Below are positions 9,403 to 20,157 of a DNA stretch of 64,000 nucleotides, piece after piece; position 1 is the first letter of the stretch; every line of letters begins with the position of its first letter. Origin of the DNA: Smallanthus sonchifolius (Eukaryota > Streptophyta > Magnoliopsida > Asterales > Asteraceae); assembly GCA_023525975.1 (NCBI GenBank), contig CM042018.1, positions 106,260,001 through 106,324,000 on the forward strand. The letters are read 5' to 3'. The notes under the pieces are model-generated. The model was not told where the DNA came from and ran no database searches. It saw nothing but the letters and a program-made list of their open reading frames with translations. A program made the position numbers and the translations under genes.

Positions 9403-10887
9403 TTACATGAAGTAGGTTTTGAGATGGATAGCGTTCCAGGATCTTGGTAGGATATCCCCTTCCATAGTAGCCAACCAATAGGCACCCTTGCCTGCTTCAG
9501 AGTCAATCAAGTACGGGCCTTCCCACTTTGGTGCAAGCTTCCCATCACTGGGATTGGTAGTATTTTGAAACGCCTTTCTTAATACAAGATCATCCACTTG
9601 GAATCTTCTAATCCTTATGTTTTTGTTATAAGATCTTTCTATCCTTTGTTGATAAGCCGCAATGCGAACTTTGGCAAGATCCCGGAGTTCATCTACAATG
9701 TCAAGATCATGAGCAAGAGCTTCGTTGCTAGTCGCTAGAGTCTGGAGATTGGTCCTGGCAGTATGGATGACCATTTCTGTAGTGATCATGGCTTCAGTAC
9801 CAAATACCAATGAGAACGGGGTTTGTACTGTTGCGTTCTTCGTGGTTGTCCTGTCTGCCCAAAGTACAAACGATAGCTTTTCAGCCCATCTTCCTTTCTT
9901 TACCCCCAATCTCTTTTTGAGGTTGTTAATGATGATCTTGTTGCTAGATTCCGCTTGTCCGTTGGCTTGAGGATGTACTGGGGTAGAAGTTATCATTTTG
10001 ATTCCCCAACTGGCACATAAGTCATTTGTTCTCTTGCCAATGAACTGAGATCCATTATCACATACTATCTCTGCCGGGATCCCAAATCTTGTCAGGATAT
10101 TACGCTTGATGAAGGAGATGACCTCTTTCTCTCTGACTTGGAGAAATGCCTCTGCTTCAATCCATTTAGAGAAGTAATCCATCATTGCTAGCATAAAGAC
10201 CTTTCCTCCTGGTGCTTTGGAAAGTTTTCCGACGATATCCATTCCCCATTTCATGAATGGCCATGGAGATATGATTGGATATAAAGGTTCGGCCGGTTGA
10301 TGGAGTATGTTGCTGTGTCTTTGGCAAGCGTCACATTTCTGGGAATAATCTATAGCATCTTTCCTCATGGTAGGCCAGTAATATCCTGTCCTTAGGATCC
10401 TTGAAAATAGCGCTCTGCCCCCAGTGTGGTTACCACAGTCGCCTTCGTGTATATCTTTCAGAACTTCATGTGCTTCCGGATTCTCCAAACATCTTAAGTA
10501 TGGACCTGCAATAGATTTTCTATACAAAACATTCTGTAAAATTATAAAACAAGATACCCTCATACGAAAAGCCTTGTGGTTCTTTTCATCAATCGGGATC
10601 TCACCATCCTGCAAGTATTTTTTGATGGGTAAAATCCAGGATCCTTGACTAGATTCAATATCCTGAATATCTGCTTCTTCTTCAGTGTTGGATACTTCAT
10701 TTATCTTCTCAATTGTTGGGCTCAGAATATGTATGATAGGTATCTTGATGCCTTCCGGTATCCTGAGAGCCGAAGCAAGGTTTGCTAGGGCATCGGCCTC
10801 AGTATTGTCTTCTCTTGGCACCTGTGTTATGTTAAAAGTTTGGAATTCCATGGATAATTGCATAACTACTACAAGGTATTTGGCCAT
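9403..10887 (-). CDS. Element A integrase with C-terminal part of RNase H
   Basis: This is the longest open frame of element A (494 codons). The first about 110 residues finish the RNase H domain ([18 protein letters not shown]). The H-H-C-C zinc finger follows ([11 protein letters not shown]...CDACQRH), then the integrase core with the three acidic residues: [15 protein letters not shown] and ANGQAESS. The C-terminal part has the conserved GDLVLRK-like segment ([13 protein letters not shown]) and WEGPYLI; no chromodomain is present, as expected for a non-chromovirus. The frame is open, but the methionine start is only where the frame opens; the native protein would be part of a polyprotein. 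Integrase inserts the cDNA into chromosomes. Confidence 0.88.
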   Translation of the reverse strand: MAKYLVVVMQLSMEFQTFNITQVPREDNTEADALANLASALRIPEGIKIPIIHILSPTIEKINEVSNTEEEADIQDIESSQGSWILPIKKYLQDGEIPIDEKNHKAFRMRVSCFIILQNVLYRKSIAGPYLRCLENPEAHEVLKDIHEGDCGNHTGGRALFSRILRTGYYWPTMRKDAIDYSQKCDACQRHSNILHQPAEPLYPIISPWPFMKWGMDIVGKLSKAPGGKVFMLAMMDYFSKWIEAEAFLQVREKEVISFIKRNILTRFGIPAEIVCDNGSQFIGKRTNDLCASWGIKMITSTPVHPQANGQAESSNKIIINNLKKRLGVKKGRWAEKLSFVLWADRTTTKNATVQTPFSLVFGTEAMITTEMVIHTARTNLQTLATSNEALAHDLDIVDELRDLAKVRIAAYQQRIERSYNKNIRIRRFQVDDLVLRKAFQNTTNPSDGKLAPKWEGPYLIDSEAGKGAYWLATMEGDILPRSWNAIHLKTYFM

Positions 10888-11555
10888 TTTTTCTCCTTTT
10901 ACTGCATACGAGCCATTGAAATGGTTAGCGATTAATGATGAGTCTACATATACCTGGAGATACCTGATCTTGATATCCCAAGCTAGTTGTAATCCTGCTA
11001 TCAGCGCCTCATATTCTGCTTCGTTATTAGTTACCTGGAACTCACAGCTTATGGATTAGGGTATCATGTCCCCTTGTGGCGATTTTAGTATGACTCCCAG
11101 ACCTATTCTCTTACATTTGATGCACCATCAGTGAATAAGGTCCATTCATCCTTTGACTCTTCTAGTTGTTGGACTTCAAGGTATGCCTCATGTTGAATGT
11201 CACTACTGAAATCAGCCACAAAGTCCTCAAGTGCCTGAGACTTTATTACTGTTCTAGGTTCATATATGAGGTCGTAGGCGCTGAGCTTGACTGACCATTT
11301 AGCCATCCTTCCTTACATCTCTTGCTTTCTTAAGACACACTTAATACAGTAGTTAGTCTTGACGTGAATAGCATGAGTTTCAAAATAATGTCTTAGTTTA
11401 GTGGATGCCATTATTAAAGCTAAGATCAGTTTTTCTAAATGAGAGTACCTGGTTTCAGCTGCAAGTAAACTTTTACTTACATAGTATACCGGATGCTGTT
11501 GCCCCTCGTGATCCCTGACTAGTACAGCACTTACGGTGCTTTGGGATACTGCCAA
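10888..11555 (-). pseudogene. Element A RNase H region, broken
   Basis: Continuing upstream of integrase on the minus strand are fragments of the reverse-transcriptase connection and RNase H. They include VYYVSKSLLAAETRYSHLEK (11313-11555), then DLIYEPRTVIKSQALEDFVADF and the RNase H opening motif FTDGASN (11103-11306). Stops separate the pieces. RNase H removes the RNA template during reverse transcription. The same blocks occur in element B at 25162-25947. Confidence 0.8.
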
Positions 11556-12646
11556 TTATAGGGATACTGGTTCGCCGTCTTCTGGTTTCATTAATAGAGG
11601 AGCCGATGACAAGTATTCTTTCAGTGATTGGAGTGCTCGTTCATGCTTCTCTTCCCATTCGAATCTTTTATTCTTCCTCAGGATGTCGTTGAACTCTTTG
11701 CACCTTTCTGAGGATCTCGATATGAACCTGGTGAGTGCTGCTACCCTCCCGGTTAGTCTCTGGACATCCTTGGTGTTTGCTGGGGATTTCAAATTGATGA
11801 TCGCTTTGATTTTTTCTGGACTGGCTTCTATCCCTCTCTTGGTTACCATGTAGCCCAAGAATTTTCCTGTCCCCACTCCGAAGTGGCATTTAGAATGATC
11901 AACTTCATGTTGTATTGGTCCAGGACATCAAATGCTTCTCTAAGGTCCCTGAGATGATCCTCAGCTCTCTTTGATTTTACCACCATGTCGTCTATGTAGA
12001 CCTCCATGGTGTCCCCTAGTTTCTCTTTGAACATCATGTTCACCAGCCTTTGGTATGTAGCACCTGCATTTTTCAAACCAAAAGGCATAGCAATATAACA
12101 ATAGATACCTGTAGGAGTCATGAACGTGATGTCTTCCTGATCCGATGGTTCCATTTGGATATGTTGAAATCCCGAAGAGGCATCCATAAAAGTTAGGATC
12201 TCGTGGGCAGCTGTAGCGTCCACCATTGAGTCTATGTGCGGTAATGTGAAGGGATCTTTAGGACACGCCTTGTTGAGGTCCGTGTAGTCTACACAAACTC
12301 TCCACTTCCCGTTTTTCTTCTGGACCACTACCACATTGGCTAGACATTTTGGGAATTTTACTTCCCTTATCATTCCAGACTTAAGAAGCCTTTCCACCTC
12401 TTCTTGGATGATCATGTTTCTTTCAGAAGCAAACTTCCTTCGCTTTTGATGTATTGGCCTGAAACTTTTGTCAATTCCAAGTCTATGGGTTATGATATTT
12501 TTTGATATACCTGTCATATCTTCGTGCTTCTGTGCGAAGGTTGCTTTTCTGCCCTTTAGTAATTTCAGGATATGTTTTTCAATATCCTCAGGGATATTGC
12601 TTCCTACAAGGATCTTTACATATGGGTTCTCAGCATCTAGGGACAC
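11556..12646 (-). pseudogene. Element A reverse transcriptase, one frameshift
   Basis: The frame 11843-12646 holds the fingers and palm: KKNGKWRVCVDYTDLNKACPK, FMDASSGFQHIQM, AMPFGLKNAGATYQRLVN and the catalytic YIDDMVVKS. It ends in a frameshift near 11860, after which 11556-11876 continues the thumb with GKFLGYMVTKRGIE and the LTGRVAALTRFISR segment. The catalytic aspartates are retained. It copies element RNA to cDNA in family members; here the frameshift and downstream stops inactivate it. Confidence 0.88.
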
Positions 12647-12735
12647 CTCTTTAACATCATGTTCTTTAGCTTCTAGAACATCCCTGGCCTGCTTCGTTAA
12701 TTGCTATGCTTGCCCGTTTTTAATGGAGGCTTTCA

Positions 12736-13194
12736 TCAAAGAAGTATAACCGTTTTAGCCTCTTGTTGATCGCTGTTGATCTTTACCACTCCCCAAGGGG
12801 TTGGCATCTTGACACATTGGTGATACATTGAGGGTACCGCCTTCATATCTTGTATCCATGGCCTTCCTAAAATGATATTATAGCAAGACAAAGAATCTAT
12901 TACACAAAATTTTTTAATAGAATTTACCCCTTCAGTGTATATCGGTAGTTTTATTTCCCCGACTGTGCTTTTGACTTCTCTGCTGAATCCTACCAGCACT
13001 GAGGATTTTGAAATAATTTCAGAATCCGGGATCCCCATTCTCTTCAGGACTTCATGCTGGATTATGTTCACCAAGCTCCCTCTGTCAATCAGTATCCTAC
13101 GGAGGAAGTGGTTTGCAATGTACAGAGTGATTACTAGACCATCATGATGAGGATCTTGCACGTTCTTTCTGTCATCCTCGTCGAAACAGATCAC
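12736..13194 (-). pseudogene. Element A aspartic protease region
   Basis: 152 codons with the retropepsin layout: LRRILIDRGSLVNII (the active-site position usually reads D-T/G-G-S; here Asp-Arg-Gly-Ser) and the distal hydrophobic motif YNIILGRPWI. It cleaves the Gag-Pol polyprotein in active relatives. A stop separates it from gag (about 13195-13200) and another from RT, so the polyprotein is broken. Element B carries the matching remnant at 16605-16930. Confidence 0.8.
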
Positions 13195-13200
13195 CTTTTC

Positions 13201-14980
13201 TTAAGTTAAGCTGGAGGTCCTGATAGGTCTATCCCCACTCTCTGTTTTCGCTTCTTTGGCATTTCTTTTTGCTGCAGAGTACGAAGTACCACAAATATCA
13301 GATCTACCAGAGATAAAACATATTACCTTGGCATCTGGCGGCGGGGATTTTGCTCTTTGCGGGATCGTGTCTTGATCCTTGGTCTTCCCTTTCCCTAGAA
13401 ATTCTTTGAGATATCCCTTGCTCGGGAGATAGCTTCTCTCCTTCCGCAAAGCAATACAATCCTCAGTTATATGGCCAAAGTCTCCGTGGAATGCACAGCA
13501 CTTGGACTTGTCCTTTCCTCCTGAGTTCCTCTCAAAGTTGCGAGGCCACGTGGCTTTTTGTCCAAGATCATGCATAGCAAATATCAAACCAGTTGTATCA
13601 AGAGAAAAACAGTATTCGGACAACTTAGGATATTCTTCCTCGTCCTAGTCATCTTTTACTGCGTTGACCCTGTGATTGTCCGACTTAGAATACGGCTTGG
13701 ATCTGTACGACCTAAAAGGTGCAGGTTCAGCTTTCCGGTTAGGTTGAGTGTAGCTTGTCGGAGCATTCACTCTTTGTTGGATCCTTTTATCATCTTCCAA
13801 CCTAATAAACCTCAATGCCCGGTTCCTGACTTCATCAAGGTTCCTGCAAGGATTCATAACAAGGTCTTCGTAAAATTGAGAATCCTTCTGTAGTCCCATC
13901 TTGAAGGCCTGGATTGAAGTGGCAACGTCAAGGTTTGGGATATCCAAGGATTCCGGCCCAACTGGCTGACATAATCCCGAAGGGATTCTCCGCTGTTCTG
14001 AGTTATCCTATATAAGTCACTTGTTAACCTTTCAAAGGTCTTATTGCAAGAGAACTGATTGTTAAACAAATTGATTAAATGAGCAAACGAAGTAATAGAA
14101 TAAGGTTTAACGTTAAGTATCCATTTCAGGGCTGATCCTGTTAAGTTAGAGCCGAAGCCTTTGCATAAGCAGGCTTCTTTTAGGTCCATGGGAATGGGGT
14201 TTATTTCCATCCGTTCTCTGTACTGCATAACGTGCTCCTCAAGATCTGTAGTTCCATCGTACAACTTCATGTTAGGAGTCTGGAAGCGCATGGGGATCTC
14301 AGCATCACATAACGGTGGAGCGAATCTGGAGATCATGTGACTGGTAGAGGACATCTTCGGTATAGGTTGGACCACACCTGGTACACTGGAGATCATCTCT
14401 CTCAACTTCTTTAACTCCTTGGCTATGGACGGAGTGATTCCTGTCTCCTGCACAAATTCGTTAGTATTTGAAAATTGATTGAATGTGTTACTGTTCTATG
14501 ATTTCGGAACGATGATCCCGGAGTAACTCCAAGATCCTGATTTGTCGTAACTCTAACAGCTGGGGTAGGGCCAACGGTAGTGATTCCTGTTTGCATGGGA
14601 AGAAAGTCTCCCTTATGGATTCCTGAGGATCTTGAATAATTAAAATCCAAGATCCTTGGTTGCAGCGGGGTCGTCACTTCCACTGGCTTCTTTGATTCTT
14701 TAACCTTCTCAATCTCCCGAAACAACATTTGGTTAGTCTTCCTCTGTTGTTCCGTTTGTTGTTTCATCTCCGAGAATAGATCGAGGATATCATTGTTTGA
14801 TACGATCACAGGTCCACCAGCAGGTATTCCGGATCCCGAAAAACCTGCAGGAGTAGTTTTCTTCGGCTGATTAACACTTTTTTGAAATAGAGGAGGAGGA
14901 ATAGGGTTGACCAACCCAGAGCTCGAAGATGGAGCAGAAACAGAAATATTTTTGGATTGAGACGACATTTTTGACATCAT
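13201..14980 (-). pseudogene. Element A gag, frameshifted
   Basis: The likely start is one of the adjacent Met codons at 14966-14980 (MSKMSSQSK), about 85 bp inside the 5' LTR edge. The N-terminus is Ser/Pro-rich, followed by a short coiled-coil (EMKQQTEQQRKTNQMLF). After frameshifts the capsid-like core reads MKLYDGTTDLEEHVMQYR...LTGSALKWI..FAHLINLFNNQF (13854-14453) and MGLQKDSQFYEDLVMNPC (13645-13947). A zinc knuckle of Tat type, C-x2-H-x4-H-x4-C, is in CAFHGDFGHITEDC (frame 13201-13623). At least two frameshifts and one stop are present. Confidence 0.85.
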
Positions 14981-15046
14981 TTTGGAAAGATAGTGATTGA
15001 ACACAAACTTTAGTAAAGATTTGAGGATGAAAAGCACCACTTGCCT

Positions 15047-15063
15047 CATGATGGGCACCAAAT
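15047..15063 (-). promoter_or_regulatory. Element A primer-binding site
   Basis: On the minus strand, directly after the 5' LTR and a short spacer, comes TGGTGCCCATCATGAGG. The position and the TGG start fit a tRNA primer-binding site. I cannot name the tRNA with confidence. Confidence 0.6.
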
Positions 15064-15673
15064 TGTTTTGGGTAAAAATTATATAAACTAACTTTGTAAC
15101 CAAATTTCGCTTGTGAGGTAGTGTGCTTGTAAAATCAATGTGAAACAATGCAAAAACGTAAAGAGTGACACAATTGTTTACGAGGAAAGCCCTTGATCTA
15201 TAGGGATCGTCGGCATAAAACCTCAGGAGGTGACAATCAACACCTGCCTCGTTTCTTGAATAAATGGTAAAGAATTACAAGTGTTGAACAGTAAATGATC
15301 GAGCTATGAGTGTTATAGAGGTGATTACGAGTCTAGAAAGCTAAGTGCGTAGTGAATATGTGTTTCTAAACGACCAATACTGTTGAATTTATACAGAAGA
15401 TAAGCTAACTAACTATCCGTGAATCCCGAAATCTACCAAGTCTTCAAACATGACCGTTGGAGGCCAATCCACGCGTCTTCTACACGTTCTTCTCAACTTC
15501 TAGACCGATTCTTTAGGGATGACATTGACCTCGCACATTTTCCCTGCGTATAAGTCAAGATAGAAGAAAGATACCACAATTAGGTAATATAGAAATTAAG
15601 GATACTGAAACCTGTCAGGATACTGAAGTGCGTCGAAGATCAAGGATCCCTAGTGGTGAAATGACCCCTAAGA
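15064..15673 (-). repeat. Element A 5' LTR
   Basis: 610 bp, TGTTTTGGG...CCCTAAGA on the plus strand. The terminal CA appears as GA, one mutation from the partner LTR at 5769-6377. TSD AATGG follows at 15674-15678. Confidence 0.9.
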
Positions 15674-15678
15674 AATGG

Positions 15679-16600
15679 ATTAATGATTTTGTAAATGATC
15701 TTGGTTTAATAGTTATGATGTTATGCATGCTTTGAACCTGATTTGCAATTGATTATAGTTCCATATGCTGCTTGTGAATGTGTTTCAGTTTGAGTAGTAT
15801 ATTTAGATCATAAACTATGTGTTTGTGGTTGTTTGATGGTTTGTTAGATTTAGTATTCCATAGGAACTGTGATTGAGAGTAGGTTAGATCTGAGTGTTCT
15901 TCTTATCTTGATACCCGAAAGATAAGAGGTAATCGGTTAGTCTTCGTATTAGGTTCCGAGTGTGAATTGTCTGAGAGGAAATTCCCTTAGGGTTCTAGTA
16001 TCCGTTGCTATTCCGAGTCATAGTTGTTGATCTGAGATTACCACGTGCATCTTAGATGTATTATGGACAGTGAGACTGAAAGGTGATCTGTCTTTTGGGT
16101 ATATTATCATTGTTGGAGAGACTGAAAGGTAATCCGACCATCTAGTGAGTTTAGTACATCTTTAGGTTTCTTAGTTGGTGACACCATGAGAGTGATTAGG
16201 GATCCACTAGGTTATCTAGAGTTGTTATCCTTAGAAACCCAGATCCATCATTGTTTCCATAACCGGTAGAAGTTGAGCCTTGCAAGTAGGATTCTGACCT
16301 AGGTAGTGTTCTTCCCATTCCTGGTATTTTCCTGAGTTCTTTATCTGGATAGCTAGAGTAGTTCATTAGTTTGCCTCCTTGATTATTAGTCTAATCAGTA
16401 ATGTAGAAACCCCCTAACCAAAATATCTTTAGTCTGAGTCAGAGTCTAGTTTAGTTATTCAATGTCTCTAGGGTTCGATATTCCGGTTTACCGTTAAGCT
16501 GTGCTACACTCGATAGTACACTTGCCTGTCAGTGTGGTTTAGTTCATAGGTACTCCATTTATTACTTAGGAGTCTAGGTTAGGTTTATGTGTTAGTTTTT
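15679..16600. other. Block X, right part: unclassified, no gene
   Basis: This continues the sequence interrupted by element A. It contains a short repeated theme (AGTGAGACTGAAAGGTGATC at about 16070 and GAGAGACTGAAAGGTAATCC near 16117). No ORF with recognisable similarity is seen. Near 16605 it gives way to element B protease sequence without a visible repeat boundary, suggesting a deletion junction. Confidence 0.4.
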
Positions 16601-16604
16601 ATAG

Positions 16605-16930
16605 ACCGTCTGGGCAACATCAAAGTCCTAAAGAGGATGGGGATCCCGGATTCGAAAATTATCTCAAAGTCCTCAGTATTGGTATGATTCAGCGGAGAGG
16701 TCAAGAACACAATTGGAGAAATAAAGCTACCAATCTGTATCGAAGGGGTAAACTCTATACAGAAATTTTGTGTCATTGATTATTTATCTTGCTATAACAT
16801 TATTCTAGGGAGACCTTGGATACATGACATGAAAGCGGTACCTTAAGCATATCACCAATGTGTCAAGATGCTGGTAGTAAAGATCAACAACGATCAATAG
16901 GAGGCTAAAGACTGTTATACTTCTTCAATG
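16605..16930 (+). pseudogene. Element B protease remnant
   Basis: In broken plus-strand frames the sequence follows element A's protease: a KRMGIPDS-like start, ..VGEIKLPI..EGVNS..KFCVID..CYNIILGRPWI, ending in the QQEAK region. Stops and small indels are frequent. The upstream active-site part is lost at the junction with block X. About 150 codons of the reverse-transcriptase N-terminus are then missing before 17041, by comparison with element A. Confidence 0.75.
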
Positions 16931-17040
16931 AAAGCCTCCGCCAAAACTAGGCAAGCATAGCAATTAAAGAAACAAGCCCGAGACGTCTTGGAAACCAAAG
17001 AGCAGGATGTTAAAGAAGTACCCTTAAGCATAGAGGATCC

Positions 17041-17557
17041 TGATGTCACGAAATGCTGACTTTCATGGATGCTTCATCAGGATTCCAAAAAATTCAGATG
17101 GAACCCTCGGATCAGGAGGATACCACATTCATGACTCCAACAGTTTTCTATTGTTATATTGCTATGCCTTTTGGTTTGAAAAATGCAGGTGCTACATACC
17201 AAAGGTTGGTGAACATGATGTTCAAAGAAAAACTAGGGGACACCATGGAGGTCTACATAGACGACATGGTGGTGTAATAAAAAAAAAGCCGAGGATCACC
17301 TCAGGGATCTCAGAGACACATTCGATATCCTGGACCAATACAACATGAAGTTGAATCCTTCAAAATGCCACTTCGGAGTGGGGGCAGGAAAGTTCTTGGG
17401 CTACATGGTAACCAAGAGAGGGATAGAAGCCAGTCCAGAGCAAATCAAAGTGATCATCAATCTGAAATCCCCAGCAAATACCAAGGATGTCTAGAGACTA
17501 ACCGGAAGAGTAGCAGCACTCAACTGATTCATATCAAGATCCTTAGAAATGTGCAAA
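17041..17557 (+). pseudogene. Element B reverse transcriptase fragment
   Basis: The plus-strand frame from 17053 reads LTFMDASSGFQKIQMEPSDQ, AMPFGLKNAGATYQRLVN and the catalytic YIDDMVV, then a stop at 17275. The thumb continues in another frame (17365-17557; GRKVLGLHGN is the shadow frame of the GKFLGYMVTK segment). Element C is inserted at 17557, and the rest of the polyprotein resumes at 25204. Confidence 0.85.
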
Positions 17558-18940
17558 TGTCACGCTCGTAACACAGAACATTCATCTAACCAGAGTAGTA
17601 CCTCCAACAGAGATGTTCCCAGGAAAGAACGACGGGTCTAGGAAAGATTTATACACCGTCCTTTCCTAGACAGAACATTCCGTTTGTCAGATAACTACAT
17701 ACCGGTCAGAAGGTCGCCTTCTAGTTACGGTGATGTTGATATCAAAAAACACACAGCGGAATACTAAATCGCAACTTCTATTAACATTAAAACATTGTTT
17801 ACATAATGGTTAACAAAAGTTACATCATCCGTTCCTAACAGGGAACGAGTCATTTGGGACTTATAGTTCCAGGCATGCCCATCATCTGGATCATTTATCT
17901 TTTCATTCTAGTCCTGGAAATGCCTCATCTATTGTTTACCTATGATGCGTTCAAAAACATTTGATAAAACATGGGTCGGCACAAAGCTGGTAAATTCATA
18001 AACTAAAATAGTTTATTAAAATGACCCGCCGAAATATCTTGAACACATTCATGGGCTTCAACACCCAAATTCATAGATAAATTTGAACAATCATTCAGTC
18101 TATATATAACCAATGACCGTTCCACGGGTCTTGTCCAACATGTCGTTCCATGGGCAAGTGAAATACAATAAGCGCTTAGAATACGTTATATATAAACAAT
18201 CAGTACAATCTTTTCAAGATATTCAAAATGTTTCATAAATCAATCATGCCAGACAAGATCAAGAAAGGTTCATGCACCATAGTTTAAGAACTCACCTCGA
18301 CAGTATTTCGGCTTAGTAATCAATAATGTAGCAATCACCTCGGGCAGAGCTCCTAGATAATCACAATATTACTTAATCATATAATCCTAGCTTAATGATT
18401 CATAACCAAAGCTTAATGGGGGGTCGAAACCTTACCTCAGTACTATCTACGACAATTTGGAGTCGAAACGTTGGAAACCAGGCTCTCGTACGCGAACCGG
18501 GGCTCGAGATTGGATCTCCAGAGTATGTGTGTGTGTAGGAAGGTGTAATTGTGTGTGAGAAATGGCTAGAATCGATCATCTATTTATAGGGCCAAAGTTC
18601 CACCCGTAGCGGACCGCTACGCTAGGTGGTGACGGTCCGCCACCCTTGTGGCGGCTTATTTAGCTTGACGTGTCCATAGTGGACCGTTATGGTCTGGCTT
18701 AGCGGTCCGCCACCCCTTCCACATGTTAATTTTCGATCGGTGAGTCACCGAGGCACGTGTCATCTCTCGGGAGTTTCCTTAGTCAACACGTAGCGGACCG
18801 CTAAGGTTCTGGGTAGCGGTCCGCTACCCTTTTGATTTTCATAATTTTCATTTTAAGTCCTTGAACTTCAATTATTCACATTTCCACCCTTCAACTCTAA
18901 AATTTGACAAGTTTTTATTAGGAATTTTCGAGGCGTTACA
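17558..18940 (-). repeat. Element C 3' LTR
   Basis: 1,383 bp. On the minus strand a TATAAATAG box (about 18581-18590) is preceded by an array of AGCGGACCGCT-type palindromes (18605-18835). It pairs with 23806-25198; the first about 230 bp differ at about 17 positions by hand. Confidence 0.92.
18605..18835. repeat. palindrome array upstream of the TATA box (3' LTR of C)
   Basis: Six or so 11-bp dyads of the form AGCGGACCGCT, AGCGGTCCGCT or GGCGGTCCGCC lie within about 230 bp, immediately upstream (on the minus strand) of TATAAATAG. The same array is in the other LTR and in a related LTR at 62434-62745. Confidence 0.8.
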
Positions 18941-18975
18941 AATCTCCCCTCCTTTAAGAAATTTCGTCCTCGAAA

Positions 18976-20157
18976 TTAAGATGCAAATAGATGAGGATAC
19001 TTGTTTCTCATTTGTTCCTTTAATTCCCAAGTTTTGTCAGCTCCAATCCGACCTTGCCATTGGACCAACACCATTGGTATTACCTTCTTCCTCAATTTCC
19101 GTTCTTGAGTGTTTAAAATTTTGATTGGTTGTTCAGTGAAATGAAGGTTGTCGTCCACGTGTACATCATCTAATGCAATAGCCTGAGTTGGATTAGCTAA
19201 ATACTTGCGTAAGCAAGATACATGAAACGTATTATGAATTCCTTGTAAAGCTTCTGGTAGATCTAACTTGTAAGCTACTGTTCTAATCCTTTCAATGATC
19301 TTGTAAGGTCCGATATATCTTGGTCCTAACTTTTCTTGTTTCCTGAACCTCACCACACCTTTCCAAGGTGAAATTTTTAACATTACAAAATCTCCAACTT
19401 GAAATTCTAATGGTCGTCGTCTTCTGTCAGCATAACTCTTTTGTCGATCTTGAGCTGCTTTCAACCGTTGTTTAATCTAGATTATTTTATCTGTTGTTTC
19501 CTGTATAACTTCGGGTCCAGACAACTGACTATCTCCTATTTTCGTCCAACAGACAGGAGTTCTGCACTTCCTCCCATATGGTGCTTCGAATGGTGCAGCT
19601 TTAATACTTGAATGGTAACTGTTGTTGTAGGAGAATTCGATCAACGGTGGGTGATTATCACAATTACCTCTGAAATCTATAACACAAGCTCTTAGCATAT
19701 CTTTCAGAGTTTGAATTGTACGTTCACTTTGTCCATCAGTCTGAGGATGATATGCAGTACTCATGGTAAGTCGAGTTCCCAACTCTTTCTGAAAACTTGT
19801 CCAGAATCTAGATGTGAACCGATTGTCTCTATAAAAAATAATAGACAGTGGTATGCCATGGTGGCTCACAATTTCATTGATATAGATCCTGGCTAACTTA
19901 TCCATAGAGTATGTTTCATTGATGGGTATGAAATGGGCTGACTTGGTCAGTCTATCGACCACGACCCATATAGCATTATGTCTTTTCTGAGTTTTGGGTA
20001 ACTTGGTTACAAAGTCCATTGTAATGCGATCCCATTTCCAGACAGGTAATTCTATTTGTTTTAATTGACCTGCCGGTTTCTAGTGCTCAATCTTTACTTG
20101 AAGGCAAGTTAAGCATTTATCTATGTACTGGGCTATTGATCTCTTCAGGTTTGGCCA
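18976..20157 (-). pseudogene. Element C integrase with chromodomain-like C-terminus
   Basis: On the minus strand the integrase core starts MDFVTKLP and continues [27 protein letters not shown] and [12 protein letters not shown]. The second catalytic Asp position, normally the first Asp of SDRD, reads Tyr here (FYRD), so the enzyme would be dead even without stops. The GPY module is present (LGPRYIGPYKIIERI). The tail IPMVLVQWQGRIGADKTWELKEQMRNKYPHLF matches the chromodomain-like end of Tekay/Del chromoviruses in layout; this module is thought to direct insertion into heterochromatin. Stops lie at 20080-20082 and 19477-19479, both plausibly CAG to TAG. Confidence 0.9.

Larger units (their letters stand above)
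5769..15673 (-). mobile_element. Element A: Ty3/gypsy Tat-type retrotransposon, minus strand
   Basis: Two LTRs of about 610 bp (5769-6377 and 15064-15673) are flanked by the 5-bp duplication AATGG (5764-5768 and 15674-15678). On the minus strand gag, protease, reverse transcriptase, RNase H and integrase follow in that order, so integrase is last as in Ty3/gypsy. A plus-strand antisense ORF lies between integrase and the 3' LTR, as in the Tat lineage. All coding parts carry stops or frameshifts. The LTRs are the same family as B's (roughly 30 substitutions between the two LTRs by hand). Confidence 0.92.

Noticed and set aside
9725..9970. plus-strand ORF of 81 codons
   Set aside because: Antisense shadow of the integrase core of element A.
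5090..16600. block X as a solo or complete LTR element with GTGTGG as TSD
   Set aside because: A GTGTGG occurs near 16531, but the sequence after it does not resume element B's LTR, so the match is probably chance.
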